From: Reticulascus tulasneorum
Lineage: Eukaryota; Ascomycota; Sordariomycetes; Glomerellales; Reticulascaceae
Direction of reading: 5' to 3'
Length of the DNA: 64,000 nucleotides
Assembly: GCA_001557505.1 (NCBI GenBank)
Contig: LSAX01000005.1
Span: 2,914,001 to 2,978,000, forward strand
Shown: positions 22,397-33,898 of the stretch, in pieces
Layout of the letters: the number at the start of each line of letters is the position of its first letter
How positions within the stretch are numbered: the first letter of the stretch is position 1
Program-made: the position numbers and the translations under genes
The notes under the pieces: model-generated
What the model saw: only the letters and a program-made list of their open reading frames with translations
Told to the model about the DNA's origin: nothing
Databases searched by the model: none

Positions 22397-25300
22397 CTAG
22401 GCTGATAAAATTGTAATGTCTTTCGGCCAGATATCCCAGTTGTCCGACCTCTCCGGACTGCCAAAAGGCCGCAAAGCAGCAAAGCGCATACTAATCGTGC
22501 AATATTAGCAAAACGTGATTATTAGATTGGTTATTCGCGACTTACGTGTAGTTTCCAGGAGGAATTATTGAACCATCAGCCATTTTTCCAGACCACCAGA
22601 AGGAAAACACGCCCCAATAGTTGCTAGTCGTTCGCGGGAGGGGGATTGGGAAAGGCGCTACAACTCCGGGGTCGAGCAGAGCAGGATCATAATGATACCC
22701 CTCCCACCATTCACGGATAAAAGCGTCCGTGTTATACGTAGTAGAGCCGACGTAGCTGTTTTCGCCTGCCACGGGGGGCCATTTCCACTCGCGCTCTTTC
22801 CAGCCGGCTTCGAAGATCTAAGATTATAAGAGAGAGTTAGATCAATTGCGAAATATACCCTGATACGATAGTTAGGACGGGTCTGGGGGAAGTCTTACGT
22901 CCCAGCGAACTTCATGGGAACCCCACTTGAACTTCGCGGTAATTGTCGGGAAATCTCTGCTGGCCCAGTCTAATGTGTAGCTGGGGACAATGCTGTTAGA
23001 CATATTCCTTGCATTTATGGGACATTGCAATTGTGCAGCATCACTCACGTTTTGTAGGTATCAATGTCCTCGAAGTTTGGACCTGAACTTTGGTACGGTG
23101 TGCCCTCTGGGAAGAGCTCATCCATTTCCTTCTTTAGGTCGAATGCCACGCCTAGTTCCATGATTAGCTGAGAACTTTTCGAAAACGGAAAGACATGGGA
23201 GGCTGATTGAAACTTACCAAAGTAAGGGACCGACAAAGCCTCGTCCTGGGTACTCTTGATAATGACCTTGCCACTGTAGACTGGTAGTGTTGACTCATCT
23301 GGGTATGATGGTGCCTTGAAGTTAATCCTTTTCAACAAGTTAGTCGAGCAGTCTAGGTAATAACAAACGTAGTAGAATCAGAGTAAAGTATTGGTGCTTA
23401 CTTGAATTCTTTCGTCTGGCCAGGCTTCAGAGTCAACCCACTGGTGGGAAATGTTACCCCTGGAACGATTGAGATCGGCACAAGTTCCGTCCCATAAAGC
23501 TGCTCCTCTGATCCTACTCTCAGAGCTTCGAATCCACCAGCTGGCTGAAGACTGAAAGAATAGGTGACAGGGACGTCGTAATTGTTGGTCACTTTGACCG
23601 TGTGGTATCGAGAAAAGTGGTGCGTATCATTGAGCGTGAACTTCTCGAATTCCAAAGTCGTCTTGTAGTTAAGAACCTTCCAGGCATCAACAACGCCAGT
23701 TCCCACCTGAGGAACTGGTGCGAAGTAGCCATAGTTTTCAGGCAATCCGGCAGTAGGCTGAACTGCCCACGGCAGCGAGTTGCCACTAGCCAGAATCTTG
23801 GTTGCGAGAGCCTTGCCAAACTCCGGTCCGTGAATGCTACGCCCTCCATATTTGCCAACGTAAAGGGCAGCAACTCCGGCGACGTATGGGCAGGCCATAG
23901 ACGTTCCGCTCAGCGAGATATACTGACCCCCAAACTCAACGCTCATGATGTTGGTGCCTGGGGCGGTGATGTCAGGCTTGCTTTTGAGATCATAAAGGCC
24001 ACCGAAGGTAGTAAAATAGCTCGGAACACCGCCTGTCACGTCTATGGCGTTGACGAATTTGGTTCGCGCTTCGGTCAGGTTGAAGTTTGCTACTACATTG
24101 CCGCCGGCATGGATGGTGTTCTTAATTTCCGTAGCGGCTCTGAACTCGATGCCAACTGATGGCACCCAGACCGATGTGGACGGGCGTTTTAGACCAACTT
24201 CTGCGCTGGTGTAAAATAAGATGATTCCCACGCCAGCTTCGAGCAGGTTCGTTGCTTTGGTATCGTAGTCGCAGCCTTCAGCATTGACGAGAACTGCCTT
24301 ACCCAAAAGGCTGTGAGAGCCTTCTGGGAAGGGTTCGCAAGCGTCATTCGGAGTGCCGGCATAGTCGAGAAGAACAATATCAAGATCGAACATGTCTTCG
24401 TAGATCACGCCGCCGAGGAATGGCGCCATAATCGTGTTCGAAAGGCCATCCAAGACGAACGTTAACTCGTAGGCAAATGCGAAGGTGTTGTTCGCCACCA
24501 TAGAGGCAACTGCAAGAACATTATTGCCAGATGACCCGCTACTGGCGTAGAAGGCTCCCGCCACACCTTCGTTGCCGGCCGAGATAGTGACTACCACGCC
24601 TAGATCAACTAGCCGCGAGGCCAGGGTCGCCCAGGCCCCATCAGACCACCCATCCACGCCACCAATGCTGGATGTAATTACGTCGGCCTAGCTCATGTGT
24701 TAGTGACGAAATGTTCCATATCCAACGTTCTCTGGCAGCAGTCATCATTAACTAGGAACATGAAAAAGTAATACATACGCCTGCATCATATGCCATAAGA
24801 AATGCATCTAGCAAGGAAGCTTCATCGATGTCGCCCTAAAATGACATGAGATCAAGAACATTGAGCATATGAGTTCGGGATCGCCTACTGTGCCCGATGC
24901 GACTTTGTATGCAAGAATGGTGGCTTCAGGAGCAACGCCTTGGAACCTAGACAGGGACAAATGTCAGACATTCCATGAACAAGCATTGTGGCTTGGCATG
25001 GTTCTTACCATCTATCTGAACCAGCAACAATCCCAGCGACGTGAGAGCCATGGCCTGCCTGTTTTACCTTAGTATATACCTTAAAGTATAGATTGGGCCT
25101 AAGGAAGAAAAGCAAGAAAATCTTACGTGATCCATGGGATCATTGTCCGGAAGTTTTCCGGCTTTGATGTTTAGTAAATGGTTGTAGTTCCTTCAGGAAA
25201 GAAGCCTTACTCAACGAATCACCACCTAAGTCGTAACCACCCGCAACCCTGCAACCAGGACCGAAGCAGCCTCCAAACTAGAAGTACATTAGCCACCGAG

Positions 25301-25846
25301 ATCATAAGTCGAAGAATGACATGACTTGCTGCAGCGTGTCGATAGTCGATGCCGGTGTCTACGATTGCGACAACGGCTCCCTTTCCTTTGATCCCGGCCG
25401 CATGGAGCCTATCAACACCAGTGGTTTGGTGAACAGAGTAGTTAGTCGTAGCTGCACTGTCGCCGACAACCTTTAGCTCATCAATCGACGGGGGTATGCT
25501 GTATTTTCGAGACACCCAGGCGCGGTTAACCTGCTGAATTGCGAGTAGAGAGTCGACATTATCCACGTCGGAGCGGATGCTGAGACCAGTAAAAGCCTCG
25601 GATTTGAAGGTCTTCAGAACGTGTGCTCCACCTTTGGCCTCAAAGATAGCTGAGACTGAATCGAGATCGTTTGGCTGCATGTGTTAGTAGCGCCGAGCAC
25701 CTGGTTGACAGCCGTCGTCCTGTTAGACTCACATGGATTTCGAGGATATATTGTCCGGTTGCCGCTCCGACTTCATCACGGCGATGAGATCTTGTATGCG
25801 CTCCACCAACAAGCAGCAGCGCTAGGAGAAACCCCGAGTGGAGCAT
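22397..25846 (-). CDS. Subtilisin-like serine protease (S8) with PA-type insert
   Basis: Thirteen exons: 25846-25733, 25674-25330, 25277-25211, 25161-25127, 25058-25009, 24946-24889, 24835-24779, 24687-23402, 23327-23218, 23151-23049, 22992-22899, 22817-22546 and 22490-22397 (894 aa). A signal peptide (MLHSGFLLALLLVGGAHT) precedes an inhibitor-like propeptide. The catalytic triad is Asp144 (IVDTGID), His190 (GHGSHVAG) and Ser505 (GTSMACP), with oxyanion Asn281 (SAGNEG). A PA-like insert lies between the oxyanion Asn and the Ser; C-terminal Fn3-like domains follow. The last short exon adds a family-typical ending (FAALRPFG then DNWDIW). Intron 2 uses a GC donor (GCA/GCAAGT). It is a secreted endoprotease; whether it serves nutrition or host attack cannot be told. 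Confidence 0.88.
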
Positions 25847-27460
25847 CTTCACTATTAAGGTTGGACGCTTGGTCTACGCTCTAACTGTACTCAACTATGC
25901 ATCATAATTGCGGGAGATTGCTCGACTCTTATACTCTCGGTATGTGATTGGAACCGATCATCCTTCCCAATCCGGCCAGCCCAACCTCCCATTGTTGCTA
26001 GGATGAATCCGAGCATCTGTACGGTTGACCTGCTCAGTGATGGTTCATACCCAGGTCAAGTGATGGCGTGCGCCTTGCAAGCTCCATTGACTGCTAAACG
26101 CTGGGATATACGATCAGTACCCTGCCGTGTGTAGATGCACCCAAACCACGAACTACCATGCCGCTGCCGCAGTGTAACAAATACGCTACTGCAAGCCTTT
26201 TGTTTCCATGTTACATCAAACAGTCGGGGCCGACTTGTACTGGAAGTATGGCAGTGGGGCCGCATTCATCAGCGGCCGCCAATTGTGCGATCCGTGGAGA
26301 TGCTGCACTGTGGGAGATAACCTACCTTCCCAATTCAGTGATCGAGAACCAACAATGCAGACCTAGACTTTTGTGGAGAATCTCGTAAAGCTCGTAGCAT
26401 TTGCTCGTATTTGCGTGCCAAGGGATCTATTCGGGCCCCCTCATTCTGTTCCCCAGCCAAATGCAAGGGCCTTAGCTACATATCTTAAGACTCTAGACGA
26501 ACCTCGCAGTTCAATAGCTAGCATATATGGCGTCACAACCGAGTCTAGCACCTGGGTGAGATCAAAACAGCCTAACATCCCCCGCCTTGCGATGGTGGCC
26601 CACGCCCTATTAAAGCCCACTAATTAGGCCTTGCGGCAGGAGATCTCTTGCTTTCGTTATATGGCACGGTTATAAAATCATATCGATCTGCTAGAATAGC
26701 CTTTCTACACTGCAATCTTTTGTTTTGCACTGCAAGGGGTCGTACTACGCAAGTGCGGCCGATGCGGCGCAACTCACCTTGCCCCTCGCAGGTCGCAGTG
26801 TGCTTGATAGGACAATTTAGGTCGGAGTTGCGCCGAGATCTTGATTTATTGCATACGATTAGTTCGTACCGTACGAGCCATTCTCATCCTGGATTTCCGT
26901 CCGTTTGACAGGCACCGGGAAAAGATCGTGCCAACGAGAATAAGCGAGAATACACTTCAGGTGCATATTGTAACCTTTGCTCTACTGATTTAGCGCCGCC
27001 TCATGGCCAATTCTCGTATTCCACCTCATGGCCTGGCCACCTGTACATCTCTGTTTTATGCCGCAAGGATTCTTCGAACAGGCCCAAGATGCGAACTGCA
27101 CTCCCACAAGCGCAACGCCTGCTTATAATTTGCTGACCACGGATCCAGACTCCACTGTATATTTAATTATATCCTCAATGCCTACGAGCCCTGTCTTCAG
27201 TTTCCCGCTTTTTGTTTACATGACTACGTATAATGATGTTGCCACCCGCTAACTCTCTCGCATCCAAAAGTTGAGCCTCGATTTCGTGACGATATTTGAT
27301 CGCACTTACACTGCCTAGGTGCGTCGAGATGCCGTGTGACCTATAACTAATACTTTCCCAGATACTTCGCGCGTTCACGCCGCTCAGCATACTGGGGGCA
27401 ATCATACGATCTTGCAATATCTAGTGATATGACGTTATAGAGTCTTCCAGATCTAGTGAA
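25847..27460. other. Long intergenic region, no supportable gene
   Basis: About 1.6 kb upstream of the subtilase start. Frames are short on both strands and none has a domain or a joinable neighbour. Confidence 0.55.
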
Positions 27461-27772
27461 ATGGAAGAGCATTTCATCTGGCTTTTGCACGAGCTACTCG
27501 AACCGACTTTCTGCATTCTGCGTCCATCGCCACTCAGCAGGGCTCGGAATCAATGGCTGCCTCAGTTGCACGCTCTTGATCGAGCAGACATGCAGACGCG
27601 GGTCATGTGCACTGTGGACCTTGTGGGAGGCATGGGTGCGGTGCCCGGAGCGCTTGCAAACGCCAACGAAGAAGAGCTATGGCACACGCGTATAAGCGAA
27701 GCTCACAAGTTCAGTCTGGATAAGAACTACGATCGAATTCAATGGGTTGAGCCCATTCGCCATCGCCGGTAG
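27461..27772 (+). CDS. Hypothetical protein, 103 aa, doubtful
   Basis: Single frame from ATG 27461 with ordinary codon use and a full range of residues (MEEHFIWLLHELLEP, later DLVGGMGAVPGALANANEEE and WHTRISEAHKFSLDKNYD). No family is recognised and there is no signal peptide or membrane segment. It ends 26 bp before the 3' end of the convergent YCII-like gene. It could be a real small gene, a remnant exon, or chance. Confidence 0.25.
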   Translation: MEEHFIWLLHELLEPTFCILRPSPLSRARNQWLPQLHALDRADMQTRVMCTVDLVGGMGAVPGALANANEEELWHTRISEAHKFSLDKNYDRIQWVEPIRHRR

Positions 27773-27797
27773 GTAGTATAAGGCTATGCCTCGCGCA

Positions 27798-28241
27798 CTA
27801 AAGTCCCTGCTTATTCTCCAGCTCCGCGCGCAACTTCTCTTCTTTGGCCCTCAGCTCCTCCGTGAACGCGTCCCCGAAATCCTCTGCCTCGCTGATGCGA
27901 CGCACCTCCACCTCCGCGTTCTGGGTGCCGCGGAACGGGATCTTCTTCGCCCATGCCAGCGCCTCGTCTAGGTCTTTGGTGCGCAATATCCACCAGCCTG
28001 AGACAGTTCCTTCCTTCTTGATATCAAACGGACCTTTCGTGACATCTACGTCCGCATCGGTAGCAGAGAATCTGACGCGATAGCCCTCGGATGTCGGGCG
28101 CAAGCCTTCGCCGGCGAGAAGGACACCGGCCGCGTTCAGCTCTTCGTTGAAAGCGCCGACGGCTTCGAGGGTCTTGGGAGCGGGGGTGCCTTTGCCTTCC
28201 GAGGTAGTTGTAGCTTTGACAAAGATGACGAAGCGAGGCAT
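27798..28241 (-). CDS. YCII/DGPF-domain protein
   Basis: One exon, 147 aa, no signal peptide. It begins MPRFVIFVKAT, then an AFNEELNAAGVLLAGEGLRP block, GPFDIKKEGTVSGWWILRT and DEALAWAKKIPF, the order seen in YCII-related/DGPF proteins (ferredoxin-like fold, often dimeric). The GPF motif occurs as TKGPFD. A charged helical tail (FTEELRAKEEKLRAELENK) follows. Homologues sit in bacteria and fungi, including some near ECF sigma factors in bacteria; the fungal function is unknown. Start chosen at the only early ATG. Confidence 0.85.
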   Translation of the reverse strand: MPRFVIFVKATTTSEGKGTPAPKTLEAVGAFNEELNAAGVLLAGEGLRPTSEGYRVRFSATDADVDVTKGPFDIKKEGTVSGWWILRTKDLDEALAWAKKIPFRGTQNAEVEVRRISEAEDFGDAFTEELRAKEEKLRAELENKQGL

Positions 28242-30107
28242 GGTGATATTGATTGATGAGATGGGGCTTGGTAGTAGCGGCGACTCTATTGAGTGACTTG
28301 AGTTGAGTTGGGGAAGCAGCCGATATTCCGGGACGGTGGGTTATTGTCGGGTCTTTTTTATAGCCAGGTCAAGTGGATGTATTTTCAATCGTATTTCGTA
28401 TGGGCAACGTAAATACGCCACGATATCAGTAATCATTGCATGCAGGTATTATGGCGGTCGAGAAGGCAGCAGCGGTGGTAAATCTTCTTTGTGAATTGCA
28501 CGGGCCAGGCTGCTAAGTAAAGTTCACGACCGGACAACATGAGGGCGTCGCCGCCTGGACTCCCTCCCCAAATCATGACATATTCGTGATCACGAATGTC
28601 AGCAGAAGTTAGATGGGTTAACTGAGTGGGACAGCGCAGCTGAACAATCTACAAAAGAATAGCAGCCTAATTAGTGAGGTGGGAGTGCCGGCAAACCTTA
28701 ACTCGACCAGCGTGACAAGCGCAGAGTGACAAGTAGTAAACGTGTGATCCAACGTTCTTTTTAACACCGTTAAGCCTGAACTCACCATCTTTCTCCAAAA
28801 TAAGGGAACAGTTGTGCTTCTAGTAACCCAATCCTTCGTCACGTTTCTTTGAAAGACCAGGTGAGATTTCAAAAGCCAAAGAACATCATGATTCCGATGG
28901 TTGGGACGTACTTGCGAGAACCTAACGTAAATTGAGACAGGATCTGAGCATACAAATAGTCTGCCGCACCGCAACCTCAAAAGCCATACCAAACCGAACG
29001 GGGAACCGCGGAGACCATCAAGGGGTGATATCTGTCTGGGCGGGTTATCACTCGAGCGCTCGGAGACAGCACCTACAATTGATAATCACGCTTCCTTGAT
29101 GCCCAGTAGAAATTTACTCTCCAAGGACAAAATTGCGCGGGACAGCCATTGGTAGAACAAGTCATTGACGTGAATGTTATGGGTGGTGGAACTAAGGGCC
29201 AGTGCGTTTGCCTCCGTCAGCCTTGGCACCCTACTAGAGACTCTCTTTCCACAGCATGTGTCTTCCAGCGGAGTGGTATTTAATCAGGCGCCAATGCGTC
29301 CGCAATCCCGACGGTGTTCCAATCGACCACAACGCATGTACCACTTCCGTGGCTGAACGGCCAAGAAAGCCAAAGTTCTTTGGCTTTCGCGCCATATGCG
29401 ACGATGCTTCTGAACACATATGGAAAAGAGAGGATATATCGTAGGGTGCTGTGCTGTTTGTGAGACTCGGTGGTTACATGCTTATGCTCAACGTCCTGTA
29501 GAATGGAGCCACGATGGCTGCTTAATACTGCGTGGCTCAAATCTTGATTTTAGGTGTCATCGCCGCAGCCGTGAAACGAAATGCCAAGAGGAACCGTGAG
29601 CATGCAAGCAGAACGATGTACAGGAATACATGCAAGAAATAAGACCCTACGAGGTTTCATCTGATGTACCCAAGTCCCTAATCTTACTTTCCTCACGTTC
29701 TCGCTTCCTGCAGCGCATTCACCGCCGCCAATCGGTGCCCCGAGCATAGTGAGTCCGCCATGCAACATCCTCGTCATTTTCTTTTTCCTAGCCAGTGAGT
29801 GTTCTGTCCCCGCCAGCTGACATGCTTAATTTTGTTGTGTTTTCATTTAGCGGCTGGGCAGAGCGCTGTCCCGCCCCAAAGTAAGCTCCCGCCAAGCAAT
29901 CTGCCTTGGTTTGTCAATTTGTTCAAACAGCTGCACCCCTGCCTCGTCGAGATATGACGTCGATGCGGCGCACCACACCTGGCCCCAACACAGCAAGCGG
30001 TCACGCGAGCCTGTTTTTGCGCCACAGCAACAAGCCCCATCATCATACTGTATGTACTCCGTAGTATAATTTTAAAAGATGTTTGAAGTCTCCCGCCCCA
30101 GGGTATT
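28242..30107. other. Intergenic region with palindrome and hairpin
   Basis: About 1.9 kb without a supportable gene. A perfect 16-bp palindrome (ATTCGTGATCACGAAT) is at 28582-28597, flanked by GACAT on the left and GTC on the right. A perfect inverted repeat with 11-bp arms (GAAAGCCAAAG, 2-nt spacer) is at 29365-29388. Open frames on both strands are short and overlap one another. Confidence 0.5.
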
Positions 30108-30115
30108 ATATATAA
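30108..30115 (+). promoter_or_regulatory. TATA box of the MFS transporter gene
   Basis: A TATATAA sequence about 100 bp upstream of the ATG at 30213, in an otherwise GC-richer context, at the expected distance for a fungal core promoter. Confidence 0.55.
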
Positions 30116-30212
30116 GGTGCCAATGCCCTCGCCATCTCTTCAGGCAGTGATCTTCATCTTGCGAGAGTCTGCCTGCTTTGTTGGATAGGTTTGACACTGT
30201 AATCACGCCGCC

Positions 30213-31924
30213 ATGTGGTCATTCAAACAACGCCGAAATATTCGCACCCTGGTCAAAGATGAGCTCAGCCGGAAGAAGGGAGACGGGGGGGATTTAGAGG
30301 AGAAAGATCCCTCCAGTGTCGAGCATGGCTCGCCATCGAAGACGAGACCTCGTTCTCCACCAAAACTAGAGGGCAGCAAGCCGGAGTCCGAAAAGAAGGA
30401 CGATGCTGGCTCGAAGGACGGAAAGGATGACGCTGGCGCAAAAGACAGACATGATGATCACTTTCTTGTGCGCGCTTCGGGAGAGGACGACCCCCTTGAC
30501 CCGCGGAACTGGCCCCTGATATCGAGATCCAAGAACATTGCCATCCTCTCGTTTCTGATCTTCGTTCAGGGGTGGGCAGGCGCGGCCGAGTCAATTGGAA
30601 ACTCGGTGATCAGCCAGGAATTCGGCGTCAGCAAGGTGGCGGAGAATCTATCGACGGCAATGTACCTCTTCGGCATCGGTTCAGGTGCACTCTTCGCCGG
30701 TCCGTTATCGGAGAAGGTTGGCAGGAATCCTGTCTACCTTGGGGCCACGTTTTGTTATCTCTGTTTCGTCCTGGGATCAGCTCTGACGCCGACATTCGGC
30801 GGTCAGGTAGTCTGCCGCTATTTTGTTGGTCTGTTTGCCAGTGGCACCCTGGCCATCAATGGCGCGAGTGTGAGGGATCAGTTCCGCTCCGTTAAAAGAG
30901 CCTTTGTGTTCCCGATTGTTGCCTGGGCAAACGTGGCAGGTAAGAGAACCATCCATTCTTCATTCTTCACTCGGCTAACAAGTTTGTCGTAGCTCCTGTT
31001 ATAGCACCGATAGCGGGCGGCTGGATAGTCTCCAACACTCGCTTGGGTTGGCGCTGGACCGAGTGGGTGACCTTGATCATCTCCAGCGCAGCATTCCTCA
31101 TTGCACTGCTCTTTCTACCTGAAACGTACCTTCCACTGCTTTTGGACTGGAAGGCAAAGGAACTTTGTCGTGCGACTGGGGACAATCGGTACACTTCTGA
31201 GCACGCGGAGGCTCCGACTTTCGTCAAGCGTCTGAAAGAAACCCTTCCGCGTCCCATCACCTTCTTCCGAACGGAGCCTGTCATCACGGTGTTGGGAATC
31301 TACCTTATTTTGCTCTATATTCTTCTCTTCACTTTCCTGTCTGGTTTCGATTACATCTTCAAACAGACCTACGGGCTGACCACCGGCCAAACCGGCTCCT
31401 GCTTTGCCTCCATTGCCATAGGCGCGACTGCTTTTACACTCACCGCGCCGGGCTTCTACAGTTGGGCACGCCACCATACAGAACATGTCCGCGGTCGGGC
31501 TCTCGAACCAGAGTTCAGACTCTGGCCCGCCATCGTCTGTGCTCCTCTACTTCCCATCTCCCTTTTCTGGCTTGGCTGGGGCAACAACAAGAGCATATCG
31601 ATATGGAGTAGTCTCGGCGCCTGCTTCTTGTTCGGCGTCGTTCTGATAGCGATGTATATCAGCATCTACGAATACATCGTCGACAGCTATCTGGAGCATT
31701 CCGCAATTGCCCTGGCGAGCATTACAATGGCCCGCTACCTTATTGCGGGAGGTATGGTGATGGCCACACGTCCTATGTATGAAGGAATCGGTGTCCGCTA
31801 CACCATGACGCTTTTGGGCTGCATTGCGATTCTATTGACTCCCGCTCCACTTCTTTTCTGGATATACGGAAGCAAGCTTAGAGAGAAGAGCCCGTATGCG
31901 AAGAGTCCAGAAGCACATGAATAG
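30213..31924 (+). CDS. MFS transporter, DHA1 multidrug/polyamine type
   Basis: Two exons, 30213-30939 and 30993-31924 (552 aa); the 53-nt intron joins NVAG to APVIAPIAGGW. The first 90 residues are hydrophilic, Lys/Asp/Glu-rich. Then comes DDPLDPRNWP, the usual entry motif of fungal DHA1 drug-proton antiporters, and about twelve membrane helices. GPLSEKVGRNPVY in loop 2-3 is the MFS signature and GWRWTEWVTLI precedes the helix 6 region. The family exports drugs, polyamines or small metabolites across the plasma membrane by proton exchange; the substrate cannot be read from sequence. The ATG has a good context (GCCGCCATGTGG). No biosynthetic core gene lies nearby. Confidence 0.9.
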
Positions 31925-32874
31925 ATTGATCCCACGTAGGCTCTCTTAAAGAGCTTGCCTAATGAGCATTATACCATCTCCCTCTTCAATTAGCACTGCT
32001 CTAGTGCCGTTTGTTACCAGCTCAGCCACTGAATCAAGTGAGGTCTGGTTAAGCTCAACGAGCCCAGTTTAGGCGCATCGTTTCAGTCGCGTAGCGGCTC
32101 GGCTCACGCTCTCCACAATTAGCCATTGTGTCGTGAGAAAACTAAGTGGGCAACGTGTTTTACCCGTCATTTTGCAAGACACGGAAGTAGCCCGAGACAC
32201 GAGACCAAACGGGAGGAAGACACGTGGCAATCCTCTTGCACAAGGAATTCTTCTATTTTGAGACTTCTGAATGCAACGTGTTTCGAGTCGAAATGGAACA
32301 AGAGACACACAGCTTGGCATAAATTCATCTATTTGCCATTGTCGCTGACCACGACCCCCCCCCCCCCCCCCCCCCCCCCTGGACGCAGAGAGCCCAAGCG
32401 GTCTTATCCAAACACCTAGTAGTTGACCTCAGATCTAACTTCTTTCCTTTCCAATCCCATTCCCAGCCTGAACCACCACAAACCGCCGTATTCTCACATC
32501 AACCCATAGTTTCCGTTTGGCGTGTGTCAGCCAATCCTGGCGCTCGGTGCCTTTCAACCTCCCATTGCTTATCGTGTCCATTCCTGGCATCACCTCGAAC
32601 TCCTTGAACTCTTTGAACTCCCGCCTTCTTGCAAGATGGCTGAATGAATTATGGTTGCCTCAGTGCCGCTTCATCTTCTGTGCTTTTTTTTTTTTTATCT
32701 TCTTGGCTCCCGGGGTTTGTGTTTGTTTGGCGAAAAGATGATGGCAGTGATCTCGGATGGGTTGAGTTGTTACAGAGCTCAGTCCACGATATCCAGTTTC
32801 TTGTCGAGTGACTGAAAGACAACCACGTGTCACTGAAACGATTCCTCCTCTGTGTCGCTACTGAGGTAGTCCGT
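31925..32874. other. Intergenic region with poly-C tract
   Basis: Nothing coding is supported in 950 bp. A run of 25 C lies at 32355-32379 and a run of T near 32685-32696. These homopolymers are prone to length change and to assembly error. Confidence 0.5.
32355..32379. repeat. Homopolymer C25
   Basis: Twenty-five consecutive C on the plus strand (G on the minus strand). The exact length is uncertain in any sequencing method. It may form G-rich structures on the minus strand. Confidence 0.85.
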
Positions 32875-33084
32875 CTAATTTCGACGTTTCATGCCTGCTG
32901 TTTTGCCAGTGTATGACTCCCATGAGACTGACTCGGTGCGTCGATGCTGCCGTCCGCTATACGGGTTGTAGTAGACAGGCTTAGGTCCCCGAGGCTTTTG
33001 ATTGTACGGTGTGGATGCGTGATCGCTTTTGCTGGTGTAGCTTGGTACATCGCGCTTAGAGTTCTTGGAGCACATGCAACCCAT
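32875..33084 (-). CDS. Small protein with N-myristoylation/palmitoylation motif
   Basis: One exon, 69 aa. The N-terminus MGCMCSKNSK has Gly2 for N-myristoylation, Cys3 and Cys5 for palmitoylation and a Ser/Lys pattern like that of Src-family and G-alpha lipid anchors. The rest is basic and rich in Ser, Tyr, Arg and Lys, with no membrane helix: PYNQKPRGPKPVYYNPYSGR then RRTESVSW, which holds a possible basophilic phosphosite. Dual acylation would place it on the inner face of the plasma membrane. No family is recognised. The small size leaves room for chance, but the motif sits exactly at the first ATG. Confidence 0.6.
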   Translation of the reverse strand: MGCMCSKNSKRDVPSYTSKSDHASTPYNQKPRGPKPVYYNPYSGRQHRRTESVSWESYTGKTAGMKRRN

Positions 33085-33294
33085 TTTGGTTTGATTTGTG
33101 CTTTGTTGGGTCTTGGAAGGGCAACCGGGATCGAATGTCCACGAGCCTTGGTGTAGTAGATATAGTGGGGACTGGTTGACACGACGTGCAGATTGCTCTG
33201 TATCGTTGGGTGTATGTCGGCGAAGCGCTGGTTTTAGGCGACTGCGATCGTTGGAAGACGAGGAATCGTAATTCTTTCTTGGTGGGCGGCAGTT

Positions 33295-33513
33295 TTATGA
33301 TCCAGAATAAGTCAGGAGGTTGTCAGATGACTTGGACTTGAAAGATTTGTATGCGGTTGCACTAATGGAAGGAAGACAATAATTCTCTTGTCTGAAGCGA
33401 GACTTGGAATAATATAATCGTTGGCAGCGCGCCGGAGATAGATCACCATCCAGAGAAAAAGATGAGGCACCGTTTCGGAGAAACATTGAAGGCTTTGACA
33501 ACCTGGTTACCAT
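33295..33513 (-). CDS. Hypothetical protein, 72 aa, doubtful
   Basis: ATG 33513 opens a 72-codon frame (MVTRLSKPSMFLRNGASSFS..., later SKSRFRQENYC and SFKSKSSDNLL). It is Ser/Lys/Arg-rich with no signal peptide or domain. It lies between two minus-strand genes with normal spacing. A real small gene or a chance frame are both possible. Confidence 0.25.
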   Translation of the reverse strand: MVTRLSKPSMFLRNGASSFSLDGDLSPARCQRLYYSKSRFRQENYCLPSISATAYKSFKSKSSDNLLTYSGS

Positions 33514-33898
33514 GGTAAAGGGACGCTCGGCCAAACAGGGCCATTCCAGCCCACCCATAGTCGGGGTTTCCTCAAACCAGCAACAGTAGCATCTTTGTGT
33601 TGAATTATCAATGCCTCAAGAACACAGCTGCAGTTGACAAATAGCAGATGGTTTGTACCTGCAGTGATCGTCCTGTGGTGCGACGCCAACACCATCCGGA
33701 TAACCGGTTCCCGTGAGTGGTCCCCGGTTGCGAGCTGCGGCGAGGACGGTGGCATTTTTCAATTCTCTTTGTCCAGCTTTTAGACTACCATTAGACTGAT
33801 TGCGTAGAATCCCCACGGTGCAGGGTAGCATCCGGCTCTGTCGCGCCTTGACAAGCGCTCGCCTGCTCTCTATATATCCCTTTGCATGCTCCCCGCGC

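Noticed and set aside
14215..31924. Secondary-metabolite gene cluster including the MFS transporter and the regulator
   Set aside because: No polyketide synthase, peptide synthetase, terpene cyclase, cytochrome P450 or tailoring set is present near them.
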